Source: Candidatus Pelagibacterales bacterium
GTDB taxonomy: Bacteria > Pseudomonadota > Alphaproteobacteria > Rickettsiales > UBA1997
Length of the DNA: 8,886 bases
Assembly (NCBI GenBank): GCA_016882165.1
Contig: VHBV01000051.1
Span: forward strand, 1 to 8,886
Direction of reading: 5' to 3'
In this document: in pieces, positions 4,034 to 8,886 of the stretch
Layout of the letters: every line of letters begins with the position of its first letter
How positions within the stretch are numbered: position 1 is the first letter of the stretch
Position numbers and translations under genes: made by a program
Notes under the pieces: generated by a model
The model's database searches: none
What the model saw: the letters and a program-made list of their open reading frames with translations, nothing else
What the model was told of the DNA's origin: nothing

Positions 4034-4591
4034 TTAAATATCTTGTTTATTAAACATTTTTTCTAAAGAAGTCCAATAAGCTTCTTTTTCTGCATTGGTT
4101 AAAAATACATTTTCCCAAGCAGTCTTCTTAGTTTTCTCATCAGATGTTTGCGCCCAAACTTCTAAATCATTTGCAAAATTATAAGCCTGCTCTTTGGTAA
4201 AATCTGCAAATGAAATATTTTTTACTTGATTTAAATAAAAATCGTACATTGATTCTTTTTCTGTGTTATCTACTGGCGGCTCTTTCCTTTGCTTAATAAG
4301 CATTGCAGCCTCATAAGGAGTAATGGGTCTGGTATATTTTAATTCGGTCTTTACAAATTCTTTTATTTTTTCTAAATCCCATATTATGGTTGGTTTCCAC
4401 TTTTCAAAATGAGGCAAGCAAAGTTGAAATAGTTTATAAATTGCTCTAAGTTGTAGGTAACTCTTGCCTTCTTTCATTTCAACAATCTCAATATTCTTGC
4501 CGTGTTTAGCCATTTCTTGAATATAGAAATAGCCTTGGCCGATAAGAACGTTTTTCTGTTGTTGTGTTTTATTCTTGAAGTCTAGGTTCAT
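4034..4591 (-). CDS. possible NinB-like recombination protein or unknown, 185 aa
   Basis: The layout is loosely that of NinB/Orf-type phage recombination mediators: a conserved KSYLQLRAIYKLFQLCLPHF helix near residues 43-62, a segment resembling a small-domain helix (WDLEKIKEFVKTELKYT) and a late ISFADFTKEQAYNF helix (126-139) before LEVWAQTS. NinB-type proteins bind single-stranded DNA and can replace RecFOR functions. I see the order but not a decisive motif, so unknown function is the safe reading. The start follows the previous stop by 3 nt. Its first nine codons closely resemble those of a 15-codon ORF at 4753-4800. Its FADFTKE motif recurs in the protein at 8147-8644. Confidence 0.65.
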   Translation of the reverse strand: MNLDFKNKTQQQKNVLIGQGYFYIQEMAKHGKNIEIVEMKEGKSYLQLRAIYKLFQLCLPHFEKWKPTIIWDLEKIKEFVKTELKYTRPITPYEAAMLIKQRKEPPVDNTEKESMYDFYLNQVKNISFADFTKEQAYNFANDLEVWAQTSDEKTKKTAWENVFLTNAEKEAYWTSLEKMFNKQDI

Positions 4592-4594
4592 AAT

Positions 4595-4756
4595 CTAACA
4601 ATCTCTAATAATTTCTGCTTGCAATATACTTTGTGCCAAATCCATTAATTCATCTCGCACGTCAAATTCTAAATCATCTTGACCACTTCCTCCTAAAAAA
4701 TCACATATTTGCCGCATTCTTTCTAAATCAACTGTTAATATAATTTTGTTGCTCAT
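4595..4756 (-). CDS. short acidic hypothetical protein, 53 aa
   Basis: MSNKIILTVDLERMRQICDF, then LGGSGQDDLEFDVRDELMDL and AQSILQAEIIRDC. A beta strand (KIILTVD) precedes two helices. The layout is a compact acidic fold without membrane segments; no family was recognised. It starts in an ATGA overlap with the 15-codon ORF and ends 3 nt before the next gene, consistent with coupled translation. AAAGAGAAAGCGAGATATG gives a GAG-containing but weak ribosome site. Confidence 0.65.
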   Translation of the reverse strand: MSNKIILTVDLERMRQICDFLGGSGQDDLEFDVRDELMDLAQSILQAEIIRDC

Positions 4757-4800
4757 ATCTCGCTTTCTCTTTTTGTTTTATTGCGGAAGTCTAGTTGCAT
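4753..4800 (-). CDS. 15-codon ORF duplicating the start of the gene at 4591
   Basis: MQLDFRNKTKRESEI compares with MNLDFKNKTQQQ, the start of the gene at 4034-4591. The first 27 bases agree at 22 positions by my count. It starts in a TAATG overlap with the preceding stop and ends in an ATGA overlap with the next start, so ribosomes would pass through it. It may be a remnant of a gene duplication cut short, or a coupling peptide. Whether the peptide itself matters is unknown. Confidence 0.4.
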   Translation of the reverse strand: MQLDFRNKTKRESEI

Positions 4801-5132
4801 TATAAAGGGATCACTGTTATTAAAATTCCGTTCTCAATCACGGCTTGCAAATCTCCGTCTAGTATCAATTTGCAGTTTTTGGGACAATCCCCTATCTCTT
4901 TTTCGAGAGCTTCTACTACTTGTTTAATTATTTGCTCTTGACCATATCTTCTTTCTAATATTCTTAAAATAGCGTGTTCACTAATGATAATTTTATCTCT
5001 TGATAAATTATTTATTAGTTTTTGATTATCAGAAATTCTATTTTTTACTTCTGAAATATTCTTTTGCAATAATGTAAGTTTTTGCGATAAAAACTTATTT
5101 TCAGTTTGTAATTCTTTTAAACTTTTTTCCAT
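4800..5132 (-). CDS. coiled coil plus ISEHAxxRxxER phage domain, 110 aa
   Basis: Residues 1-45 form a heptad-rich coiled coil (LKELQTENKFLSQKLTLLQK and on). The rest reads IISEHAILRILERRYG, then a helix, NCKLILDGDLQAVIENGILI and TVIP. The form SEHAxLRxLERxxG ... I.dG...VI.nG.i.TV recurs in small phage proteins and is reminiscent of RelE/BrnT-like or DUF4258-like folds, with H53, R57, E60 and R61 as candidate functional residues. A nuclease or RNA-binding role is possible but unproved; a coiled-coil fusion would make it an oligomer. It begins 11 nt after the previous stop, with no SD, and ends in a TAATG overlap. Confidence 0.7.
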   Translation of the reverse strand: MEKSLKELQTENKFLSQKLTLLQKNISEVKNRISDNQKLINNLSRDKIIISEHAILRILERRYGQEQIIKQVVEALEKEIGDCPKNCKLILDGDLQAVIENGILITVIPL

Positions 5133-5143
5133 ATCAAATTAAT

Positions 5144-5380
5144 TTATTGTTTACTCGCATCAGATTTTGCATTTTTCAAAGCGCATATCTCCGCAACTTT
5201 TCGCTTCATTGCTTCAACATTTTCTGGGGCGCATTCAAACCCCATAAAAAGCTTACCATCAACCTTAGCAGTTTCACCATATAGTTCTTTGCCGATAGTC
5301 AATGCTTCCTCCTCTGATTCAGCATCAATATGATAACTATATTGACCATCTTCTTTCAAACAAGATACAACCCATTTCAT
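5144..5380 (-). CDS. small hypothetical protein, 78 aa
   Basis: MKWVVSCLKEDGQYSYHIDA, then ESEEEALTIGKELYGETAKV. It has the form of a small beta-alpha-beta protein: a strand, a strand ending in DAES, a helix EEEALTIGKELYG, then VDGKLFMGFECAPEN and a closing helix. This pattern (sensing strand then 'A.se.eA...A') is common in small phage proteins without a known role. The start overlaps the preceding stop in ATGA. Three cysteines are spread out and do not form a CxxC site. Confidence 0.65.
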   Translation of the reverse strand: MKWVVSCLKEDGQYSYHIDAESEEEALTIGKELYGETAKVDGKLFMGFECAPENVEAMKRKVAEICALKNAKSDASKQ

Positions 5381-5577
5381 AATTTAATTTGTAAAATTCC
5401 GTTTTTAAATTCTAATATACCATCATTTAAAGCTTTTACTAACTTAAGCTGCCTATCTATATCATAGCCACAGATACAATGTATTTTCCACTCCATTTCT
5501 TCTATGTATTTTTCTATTTCCGAATCTGACATAACTATCCTTTGTTTCCCTGTAGTAGGGTTGTTAATTTCGCTCAT
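5377..5577 (-). CDS. small acidic hypothetical protein, 66 aa
   Basis: MSEINNPTTGKQRIVMSDSE, then IEKYIEEMEWKIHCICGYDI and DRQLKLVKALNDGILEFKNG. It is helical and soluble with a single C-x-C (HCIC); no family was recognised. Two ATGs are adjacent (5580 and 5577). I chose 5577 because GGGAG then stands about 5 nt upstream, against 2 nt for the first. The stop overlaps the next start (ATGA), and the gene begins just after the nuclease gene's stop. Confidence 0.65.
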   Translation of the reverse strand: MSEINNPTTGKQRIVMSDSEIEKYIEEMEWKIHCICGYDIDRQLKLVKALNDGILEFKNGILQIKL

Positions 5578-5598
5578 CATTCTCCCTTATATTCAGGA

Positions 5599-6300
5599 TC
5601 ATTTACTGATCCAGTTGTTAAAATAAAGCTCCTTAGCTTCCTTGTCGTTTTTCAAGTAATCCAAGAACTCACTCACTTTGCTTTTAATCTCATTTTCAAT
5701 TCCAGCGTGATTAAAATAATCTTCTCTCCACCAGTCTTTTCCGTCAGAAATCAAATAAGAAAATTTAGGCAAGTCAGAGCAATAAAGATAAATCAAATGT
5801 TGGCTTGAGTCTTGAAACTTACCAAGCTCATAATTACTAGTGAATTTGATGTCAAAGACAGTATCTCGCTTAATCACATCAGTTTTTCCATAAAGAAGGA
5901 AATCATGGTTGCCAACTTTAAGGTCTTTTTTGACTGATTGTTGCCATAGTGATTTTTGAACTATTTTACCAATTTCTTTAACGCACTTGATATAATCTAA
6001 ATTCTTATCAAGAAAACTTACTGCGTCTTTGTAGTCTGTTATACCCAAGCTTTTTAACTTCTGGCATTTGTGTGAAAGTAACATAGCCCAGTGTATCTCG
6101 CCATCTTCCCAGTCACAGGTCTTTTCAACCAGATACTCGAAATCCAAACCTTTCTGTTGATCTTCTGTTGTTGGCGTTTTCTCCCTCCTCAATGTCTGCA
6201 AAAACTCTTGTCTTTGCTCTGCTTCTGTTTTGGTAAATGATTCTTTTAGATACCAAGAGAACGAATTGAGAAGTGAAGTTGTTAGGAGGTGTTTAGTCAT
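5599..6300 (-). CDS. PD-(D/E)XK nuclease of the RecB/Cas4-like type, 233 aa
   Basis: The nuclease motifs appear in order: KGLDFEYLVEK (G51, E55; the RecB GxxFE site), LLYGKTDVI (G138, D141, metal ligand), VFDIKF (D150, K152, the catalytic D-x-K) and QHLIYLY (Q167, Y171). This is the arrangement of PDDEXK exonucleases of the RecB C-terminal/Cas4/phage type. It would resect or trim DNA ends, supplying single strands to the Sak4-like protein and SSB (inference). Its length suits a stand-alone phage nuclease. No Cys cluster of the Fe-S Cas4 type was seen. The start has a good GGAGG about 5 nt upstream and overlaps the 43-aa acidic ORF by 8 nt, implying coupled translation. Confidence 0.85.
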   Translation of the reverse strand: MTKHLLTTSLLNSFSWYLKESFTKTEAEQRQEFLQTLRREKTPTTEDQQKGLDFEYLVEKTCDWEDGEIHWAMLLSHKCQKLKSLGITDYKDAVSFLDKNLDYIKCVKEIGKIVQKSLWQQSVKKDLKVGNHDFLLYGKTDVIKRDTVFDIKFTSNYELGKFQDSSQHLIYLYCSDLPKFSYLISDGKDWWREDYFNHAGIENEIKSKVSEFLDYLKNDKEAKELYFNNWISK

Positions 6301-6424
6301 TTTCCTCCGCCAAGCAAGTAAAACCGATCAAGAGCGGCATCATTCTTTGAAAAATACCAAGAATTTCATCTTTTTCTTCTTCTTCAAGGCTATCTAAATC
6401 ACACTCTTCAAAATCTGCTTGCAT
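6293..6424 (-). CDS. short acidic ORF upstream of the nuclease, 43 aa
   Basis: MQADFEECDLDSLEEEEKDE, then ILGIFQRMMPLLIGFTCLAE and END. A strongly acidic first half is followed by a hydrophobic helix. It starts 1 nt after the preceding stop, has GGAGG about 9 nt upstream, and its stop overlaps the nuclease start by 8 nt (the nuclease ribosome site is inside it). This tight position suggests a partner or regulator of the nuclease, or merely a coupling ORF. The acidic patch could mimic DNA, but that is speculation. Confidence 0.65.
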   Translation of the reverse strand: MQADFEECDLDSLEEEEKDEILGIFQRMMPLLIGFTCLAEEND

Positions 6425-6425
6425 A

Positions 6426-6713
6426 CTACTTACCCTCCTTTTTAGTTTCTAAAATTTTCTTAATTTCCTCAATTTTTTCTGGCGATACCTTGAAATACCA
6501 ACTTGCCTGTCTGCAGTTATCTTTTGCAAGTTTTACCAGATAAAACATTAATATTGATAAAATAAGAAAATTAACTATATAACTTCCGCCAATAAAATTG
6601 TAGTTAAACCAAAAAGCAAAACAAATAATTCCAATTGAACTAACATCTTTAACAATTGACGTAATTAGCCCTTCTTGGTTTATTGTAATTTGATATTCTA
6701 TTTTATTTGTCAT
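6426..6713 (-). CDS. small membrane protein with two helices, 95 aa
   Basis: A polar start (MTNKIEYQITINQEG) is followed by two hydrophobic segments, about residues 25-43 (SSIGIICFAFWFNYNFIGG) and 45-62 (YIVNFLILSILMFYLVKL), and a charged tail ending KKILETKKEGK. It is a membrane hairpin with both termini likely cytoplasmic (positive-inside guess). No family was recognised. The start overlaps the Sak4-like stop by 11 nt with AGAGGTG upstream, so it is translated with it; what a membrane protein does among recombination genes is unclear. Confidence 0.7.
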   Translation of the reverse strand: MTNKIEYQITINQEGLITSIVKDVSSIGIICFAFWFNYNFIGGSYIVNFLILSILMFYLVKLAKDNCRQASWYFKVSPEKIEEIKKILETKKEGK

Positions 6714-7656
6714 TCTTCACCTCTTTCTTTTCAGTTTTAACCTTAAACTCCCTAGCCTTAGCATCAAACTCAAATCCAAGTTCTTCAGTTTTAGCTTTCA
6801 ATAAAGCTGCTTCAACTTGATGAGATGACCAGATTTTATCACGTTTATTATAAAAAGTTGAATAATAGTGATTAACTCCATCTAAATCAGAAATTTCAGA
6901 GATTGAAGCTTTGATAGTTTCAATCAAATCATCGTATTCTTTGGTTAACTCATCATCTTTCTTAAGTTTTTCTTGATAAGCGTCAAAAATAGCTTTTGAC
7001 AAAAAGTTATTAGTTTCTGTAATCGGTTTATACTCCAAGAAAGAATCTAAGCCAAGTGAGTTTTTAGCGTAATAAGCTTCGTTAGGCGCAAGGTCGATAG
7101 TTCTTTTACCATTCTTGATTGACATATAGCCCATGAAATCAAGCTCTTTTACAATGTCTTTTCCACTTGAACCAGCAACATCAGGACGCTTCATAACATC
7201 ATCACCAACCTTTTCTTCTTTTTCGTGAGCAATGAAAATAGCAGATTTGTTTTTCCCTTCTAAAAGCTTTAAAAGTCTTTGGAACTCGCCCTTAACACTT
7301 CCCCAGCCTTTCATCGAAAGTTGACCATCGGCTTGTTTAACTTTAGGATTTGAAACAGCTAACCAATCGCCAATTCGGTCAATCATTTTGCCAAGCGTGT
7401 CAATTACAATTGTTTCGTAAGCTGAAATATCTTCTTTAGTTAAAACATCTAATAAGTCTTGGTAAGATTGAACTTGAACGCTGTCGGTTTGATATTGTTT
7501 AGCAACACGTCTCAAGCCATTATCAAAGTCAATTAGAAGTGGCTTTGGAGCAGATAGAGCTAAACTGGTCTTGCCAACCCCAGGCTGACCATACACAAGC
7601 CCTTTAAGTTTAATTTTGCTTTGTGTTAATTCGTTTGGTTTTTTAATTAATGACAT
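6703..7656 (-). CDS. Sak4-like RecA-fold ATPase (phage recombinase, AAA_24), 317 aa
   Basis: Walker A is GQPGVGKTS (residues 23-31), followed by PLLIDFDNGLRRV. Walker B is ETIVIDT with D86, and a sensor-like strand FIAHEK is at 141-146; RPDVAGSSGKDIV and DFMGYM complete the AAA_24/RecA-core look. Phage Sak4 proteins have this layout: a trimmed RecA/Rad51 core that promotes annealing of single strands with its SSB. The C-terminal about 85 residues (LTKEYDDLIETIKASISEIS on) form charged helices beyond the core. No SD is visible; TTAACAATTAA stands 12 nt upstream. It leads the recombination gene run (nuclease 3' of it). The Sak4 assignment rests on motif order; a more general AAA-type phage NTP-binding protein is the alternative. 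Confidence 0.85.
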   Translation of the reverse strand: MSLIKKPNELTQSKIKLKGLVYGQPGVGKTSLALSAPKPLLIDFDNGLRRVAKQYQTDSVQVQSYQDLLDVLTKEDISAYETIVIDTLGKMIDRIGDWLAVSNPKVKQADGQLSMKGWGSVKGEFQRLLKLLEGKNKSAIFIAHEKEEKVGDDVMKRPDVAGSSGKDIVKELDFMGYMSIKNGKRTIDLAPNEAYYAKNSLGLDSFLEYKPITETNNFLSKAIFDAYQEKLKKDDELTKEYDDLIETIKASISEISDLDGVNHYYSTFYNKRDKIWSSHQVEAALLKAKTEELGFEFDAKAREFKVKTEKKEVKNDK

Positions 7657-7661
7657 AAATT

Positions 7662-7721
7662 TTATTTTTTAATTGTTAAAAATTCCTCTTCTAATAAGAA
7701 CCAGTATTCGTTATAATCCAT
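7662..7721 (-). CDS. micro-ORF, 19 codons, before the Sak4-like gene
   Basis: MDYNEYWFLLEEEFLTIKK, acidic and aromatic. It has a strong ribosome site (GGAGG 5 nt before the ATG), overlaps the previous stop as TAATG, and ends 5 nt before the Sak4-like ATG. The Sak4-like gene itself has no SD, so reading this ORF may deliver ribosomes to it. A regulatory micro-ORF and a tiny protein are both possible. Confidence 0.45.
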   Translation of the reverse strand: MDYNEYWFLLEEEFLTIKK

Positions 7722-7837
7722 TATTCCTCCGATAATTCTTCATAACACGCTTGGCAACATTCTTTGCCATTTAGTTCAGTTCCGTCAAAATCGCCGTCTT
7801 TTTGCTCTCCACAAAAATTACAACTGTATATACTCAT
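7721..7837 (-). CDS. mini zinc-ribbon protein, 38 aa
   Basis: MSIYSCNFCGEQKDGDFDGT, then ELNGKECCQACYEELSEE. CNFC (C6, C9) and CCQAC (C27, C28, C31) form the C-x2-C ... C-x2-C pattern of a one-metal treble-clef or zinc ribbon; the 17-residue gap between the pairs is usual. Such mini-proteins are common in phage early regions, with roles in nucleic-acid or protein binding mostly unknown. A clear GGAG lies about 7 nt upstream and overlaps the stop region of the previous gene. The stop overlaps the micro-ORF as TAATG. Confidence 0.75.
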   Translation of the reverse strand: MSIYSCNFCGEQKDGDFDGTELNGKECCQACYEELSEE

Positions 7838-7845
7838 TTTATCTC

Positions 7846-8127
7846 CTATAAATTATTGATTGTTTCTTTTGCTTTCTCTATTACCGCCCCAACACTCTTT
7901 GGCTTAAATCCGTTTTCTTCTTTCAGATCTTCTAAAGCACCTAATAATGCTTCTTCTAGCCTATCCATAGCATAAACTTCCGCTTCAACTCTGTCTGATT
8001 CAGAATAGCCACGATATACAGTTACCTCAGTATCGCCATAAGGCGCTTTTTCTTCAACTTGCGAACAATTCTCTGATAAGTATTCGTCCACTAATTCGTC
8101 AAACTTTTCTTGTAAATAGTCTTTCAT
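7846..8127 (-). CDS. acidic helical hypothetical protein, 93 aa
   Basis: MKDYLQEKFDELVDEYLSEN, then CSQVEEKAPYGDTEVTVYRG, and a helical VEAEVYAMDRLEEALLGALE. Mostly helical and acidic; no family was recognised. An in-frame ATG exists at 8190, but I chose 8127: GAGG stands 7 nt upstream, the leader TTAATAACAACAA ends 10 nt upstream, and the longer form would run into the preceding gene. The leader includes the preceding gene's stop codon, so it sits in a transcript and not at a promoter. The gene ends TAGGAG, giving the next gene its ribosome site. Confidence 0.7.
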   Translation of the reverse strand: MKDYLQEKFDELVDEYLSENCSQVEEKAPYGDTEVTVYRGYSESDRVEAEVYAMDRLEEALLGALEDLKEENGFKPKSVGAVIEKAKETINNL

Positions 8128-8137
8128 AATTTCCTCG

Positions 8138-8150
8138 TTGTTGTTATTAA
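8138..8150 (-). promoter_or_regulatory. leader element TTAATAACAACAA inside an operon
   Basis: The minus strand reads TTAATAACAACAA, the same as the element at 8656-8668 and 1042-1054. It overlaps the stop codon of the gene at 8147-8644 and has no -35/-10 pair upstream. Its presence without a promoter argues that it acts at translation initiation. Confidence 0.5.
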
Positions 8151-8644
8151 TCTTCAAAATTTTCCATCGCTTCTTTAGTAAAATCAGCAAAAGTAATTTC
8201 TTTATTGTTCAGAAAAACAACCTCTTTATCCAAATCAATTAAATAATGATACTCACAAAATAATCCGTCTTTCTTAAATTCAGAAGAATCTTTTAACAAT
8301 ATTTCTTCTTTCTCACTTTTAGCAATATTTTCTAAAATATCAGAACCCAAATCTCGGGATATAAAATTATTATACCATTCTTTTTGCTCTTCAGTTCTGT
8401 TGTCAGGATCTGATGACCAAGTTGGACTTCTTGAATCATAATCTTCTAAAAAATCTTTATCTTTTTCTTTATCCCAAAAACGACACTTGGTTAAATTTTC
8501 TTTTAATTTTGCAATATTATTTTTATCTGAAATAAAATTAGCAATACCGATACCTTGTCCTGTTGGGTATCCGTCGCATTGCCCATATTGAGCGACCTTT
8601 ATTTCATTGTTAAATTTTACTTCAATTAAATGTCTTGTTCCCAT
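8147..8644 (-). CDS. MGTRHL-type conserved phage protein, 165 aa
   Basis: MGTRHLIEVKFNNEIKVAQY, then GQCDGYPTGQGIGIANF, is the clear signature of a widespread phage protein of unknown function (MGTRxLx.V...ge.kVAQYGQwDGYPxGQG), usually 150-250 aa. C-terminal regions such as CEYHYLIDLDKEVVFLNNKE match the strand-rich closing part of this group. It is a soluble cytosolic protein. Its C terminus carries ITFADFTKEAMENF, like a motif in the protein at 4034-4591. It begins the operon right after the best promoter in the window; GGAG lies 7 nt upstream and the leader TTAATAACAACAA ends 11 nt upstream. No function is known. Confidence 0.8.
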   Translation of the reverse strand: MGTRHLIEVKFNNEIKVAQYGQCDGYPTGQGIGIANFISDKNNIAKLKENLTKCRFWDKEKDKDFLEDYDSRSPTWSSDPDNRTEEQKEWYNNFISRDLGSDILENIAKSEKEEILLKDSSEFKKDGLFCEYHYLIDLDKEVVFLNNKEITFADFTKEAMENFED

Positions 8645-8655
8645 TTTTTACTCCT

Positions 8656-8706
8656 TTGTTGTTATTAATAATTGAATTAAATTACATAATTTTATTATTG
8701 TCAATA
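8656..8706 (-). promoter_or_regulatory. strong sigma70 promoter with leader
   Basis: -35 TTGACA (8699-8704), 17-bp spacer, -10 TTTAAT (8676-8681); transcription should start near 8669, where the leader TTAATAACAACAA (8656-8668) begins. It lies in the 68-bp gap after the partial gene 8713-8886. The -35 is the centre of palindrome TATTGACAATA (8696-8706). It is nearly identical to the promoter at 1964-2014. Confidence 0.7.
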
Positions 8707-8712
8707 GCTATT

Positions 8713-8886
8713 TTAAATATTTTTTAAAATTGCTATTATTTCCTCAACTTTCTTATCTGCACTTGCCTTGAGCTTAAGCCAGTCTTCGTCTGCCATTGGT
8801 GCTTTACCCTCTATATTCAGAGCATCTTGGACGACCAAAGCTATATTATTATCAATCAAATCTTCGTCTAAAGCTGTTTGAGTTGC
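8713..8886 (-). CDS. C-terminal end of an unidentified protein (partial)
   Basis: The last 57 codons of a gene that starts beyond the right edge: it opens with ATQTALDEDLIDNNIALVVQ and closes with ADEDWLKLKASADKKVEEII and AILKNI. It is acidic then helical, with no motif that I can assign. A clear open frame to the edge and a TAA, followed at once by a promoter, support a real gene. It could be the tail of an early phage enzyme, but nothing visible tells which. Confidence 0.6.
   Translation of the reverse strand, partial: ATQTALDEDLIDNNIALVVQDALNIEGKAPMADEDWLKLKASADKKVEEIIAILKNI

Noticed and set aside
5542..5808. Plus-strand ORF, 88 aa
   Set aside because: It is antisense to the nuclease and its neighbour; composition is that of reversed coding DNA.
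8128..8190. 21-codon extension of the protein at 7846-8127
   Set aside because: It overlaps the end of the MGTRHL gene, and the ATG at 8127 has both GAGG and the leader element at the usual distance.

Overview
The window is an AT-rich stretch in which every supported gene lies on the minus strand, so it reads from high to low coordinates. It has the density and gene repertoire of the early replication/recombination region of a tailed bacteriophage or prophage: about 26 mostly tiny, tightly packed ORFs with ATGA- or TAATG-type overlaps. They include a Sak4-like RecA-fold ATPase, a PD-(D/E)XK nuclease, a single-strand binding protein (SSB), a VRR-NUC nuclease, a DUF6948 protein and a ribbon-helix-helix regulator. 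No structural, packaging, lysis or integrase gene is present. The host cannot be fixed. The SSB reads like a proteobacterial, perhaps alphaproteobacterial, type; the promoters are sigma70-like (TTGACA); several genes have clear GGAG-type ribosome sites while others rely on an A/T-rich leader.

Layout in transcription order. (1) 8886-8713 is the C-terminal end of an unidentified protein, followed by a strong promoter. (2) 8644-7662 holds an MGTRHL-type phage protein, an acidic 93-aa protein, a mini zinc-ribbon and a 19-codon micro-ORF. (3) 7656-5599 is the recombination core: Sak4-like ATPase, a two-helix membrane protein, a 43-aa acidic ORF and the RecB-type nuclease. (4) 5577-4034 is a run of small overlapping unknown genes ending in a possibly NinB-like protein; a 15-codon ORF here duplicates the start of that last gene. 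(5) A 160-bp regulatory gap (4033-3874) precedes a small membrane protein, SSB, three small unknowns and the VRR-NUC nuclease (3873-2016). (6) A second, nearly identical copy of the strong promoter drives a membrane-anchored protein (1953-1408), whose last codons contain the promoter of an apparently leaderless ribbon-helix-helix gene (1392-1225). (7) Two gaps rich in inverted repeats (1224-1029 and 316-79) flank the DUF6948 gene and an overlapping Gly-X repeat gene made of about 49 hexanucleotide units. (8) 78-1 is the start of a further phage gene.

Working together, Sak4, SSB and the RecB-type nuclease would form a single-strand annealing recombination set: the nuclease resects DNA, SSB coats the strand, and Sak4 promotes pairing. 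VRR-NUC, and the NinB-like protein if that call is right, could process branched intermediates. This is inference from family knowledge.

The most striking unexplained features are regulatory. A short leader (TTAATAACAAYAA or TTAACAATTAA) sits 10-13 nt before eight start codons. A palindrome, TATTGNCAATA, coincides with the -35 box at four sites. Two intergenic blocks hold long inverted repeats ending at or close to that leader.
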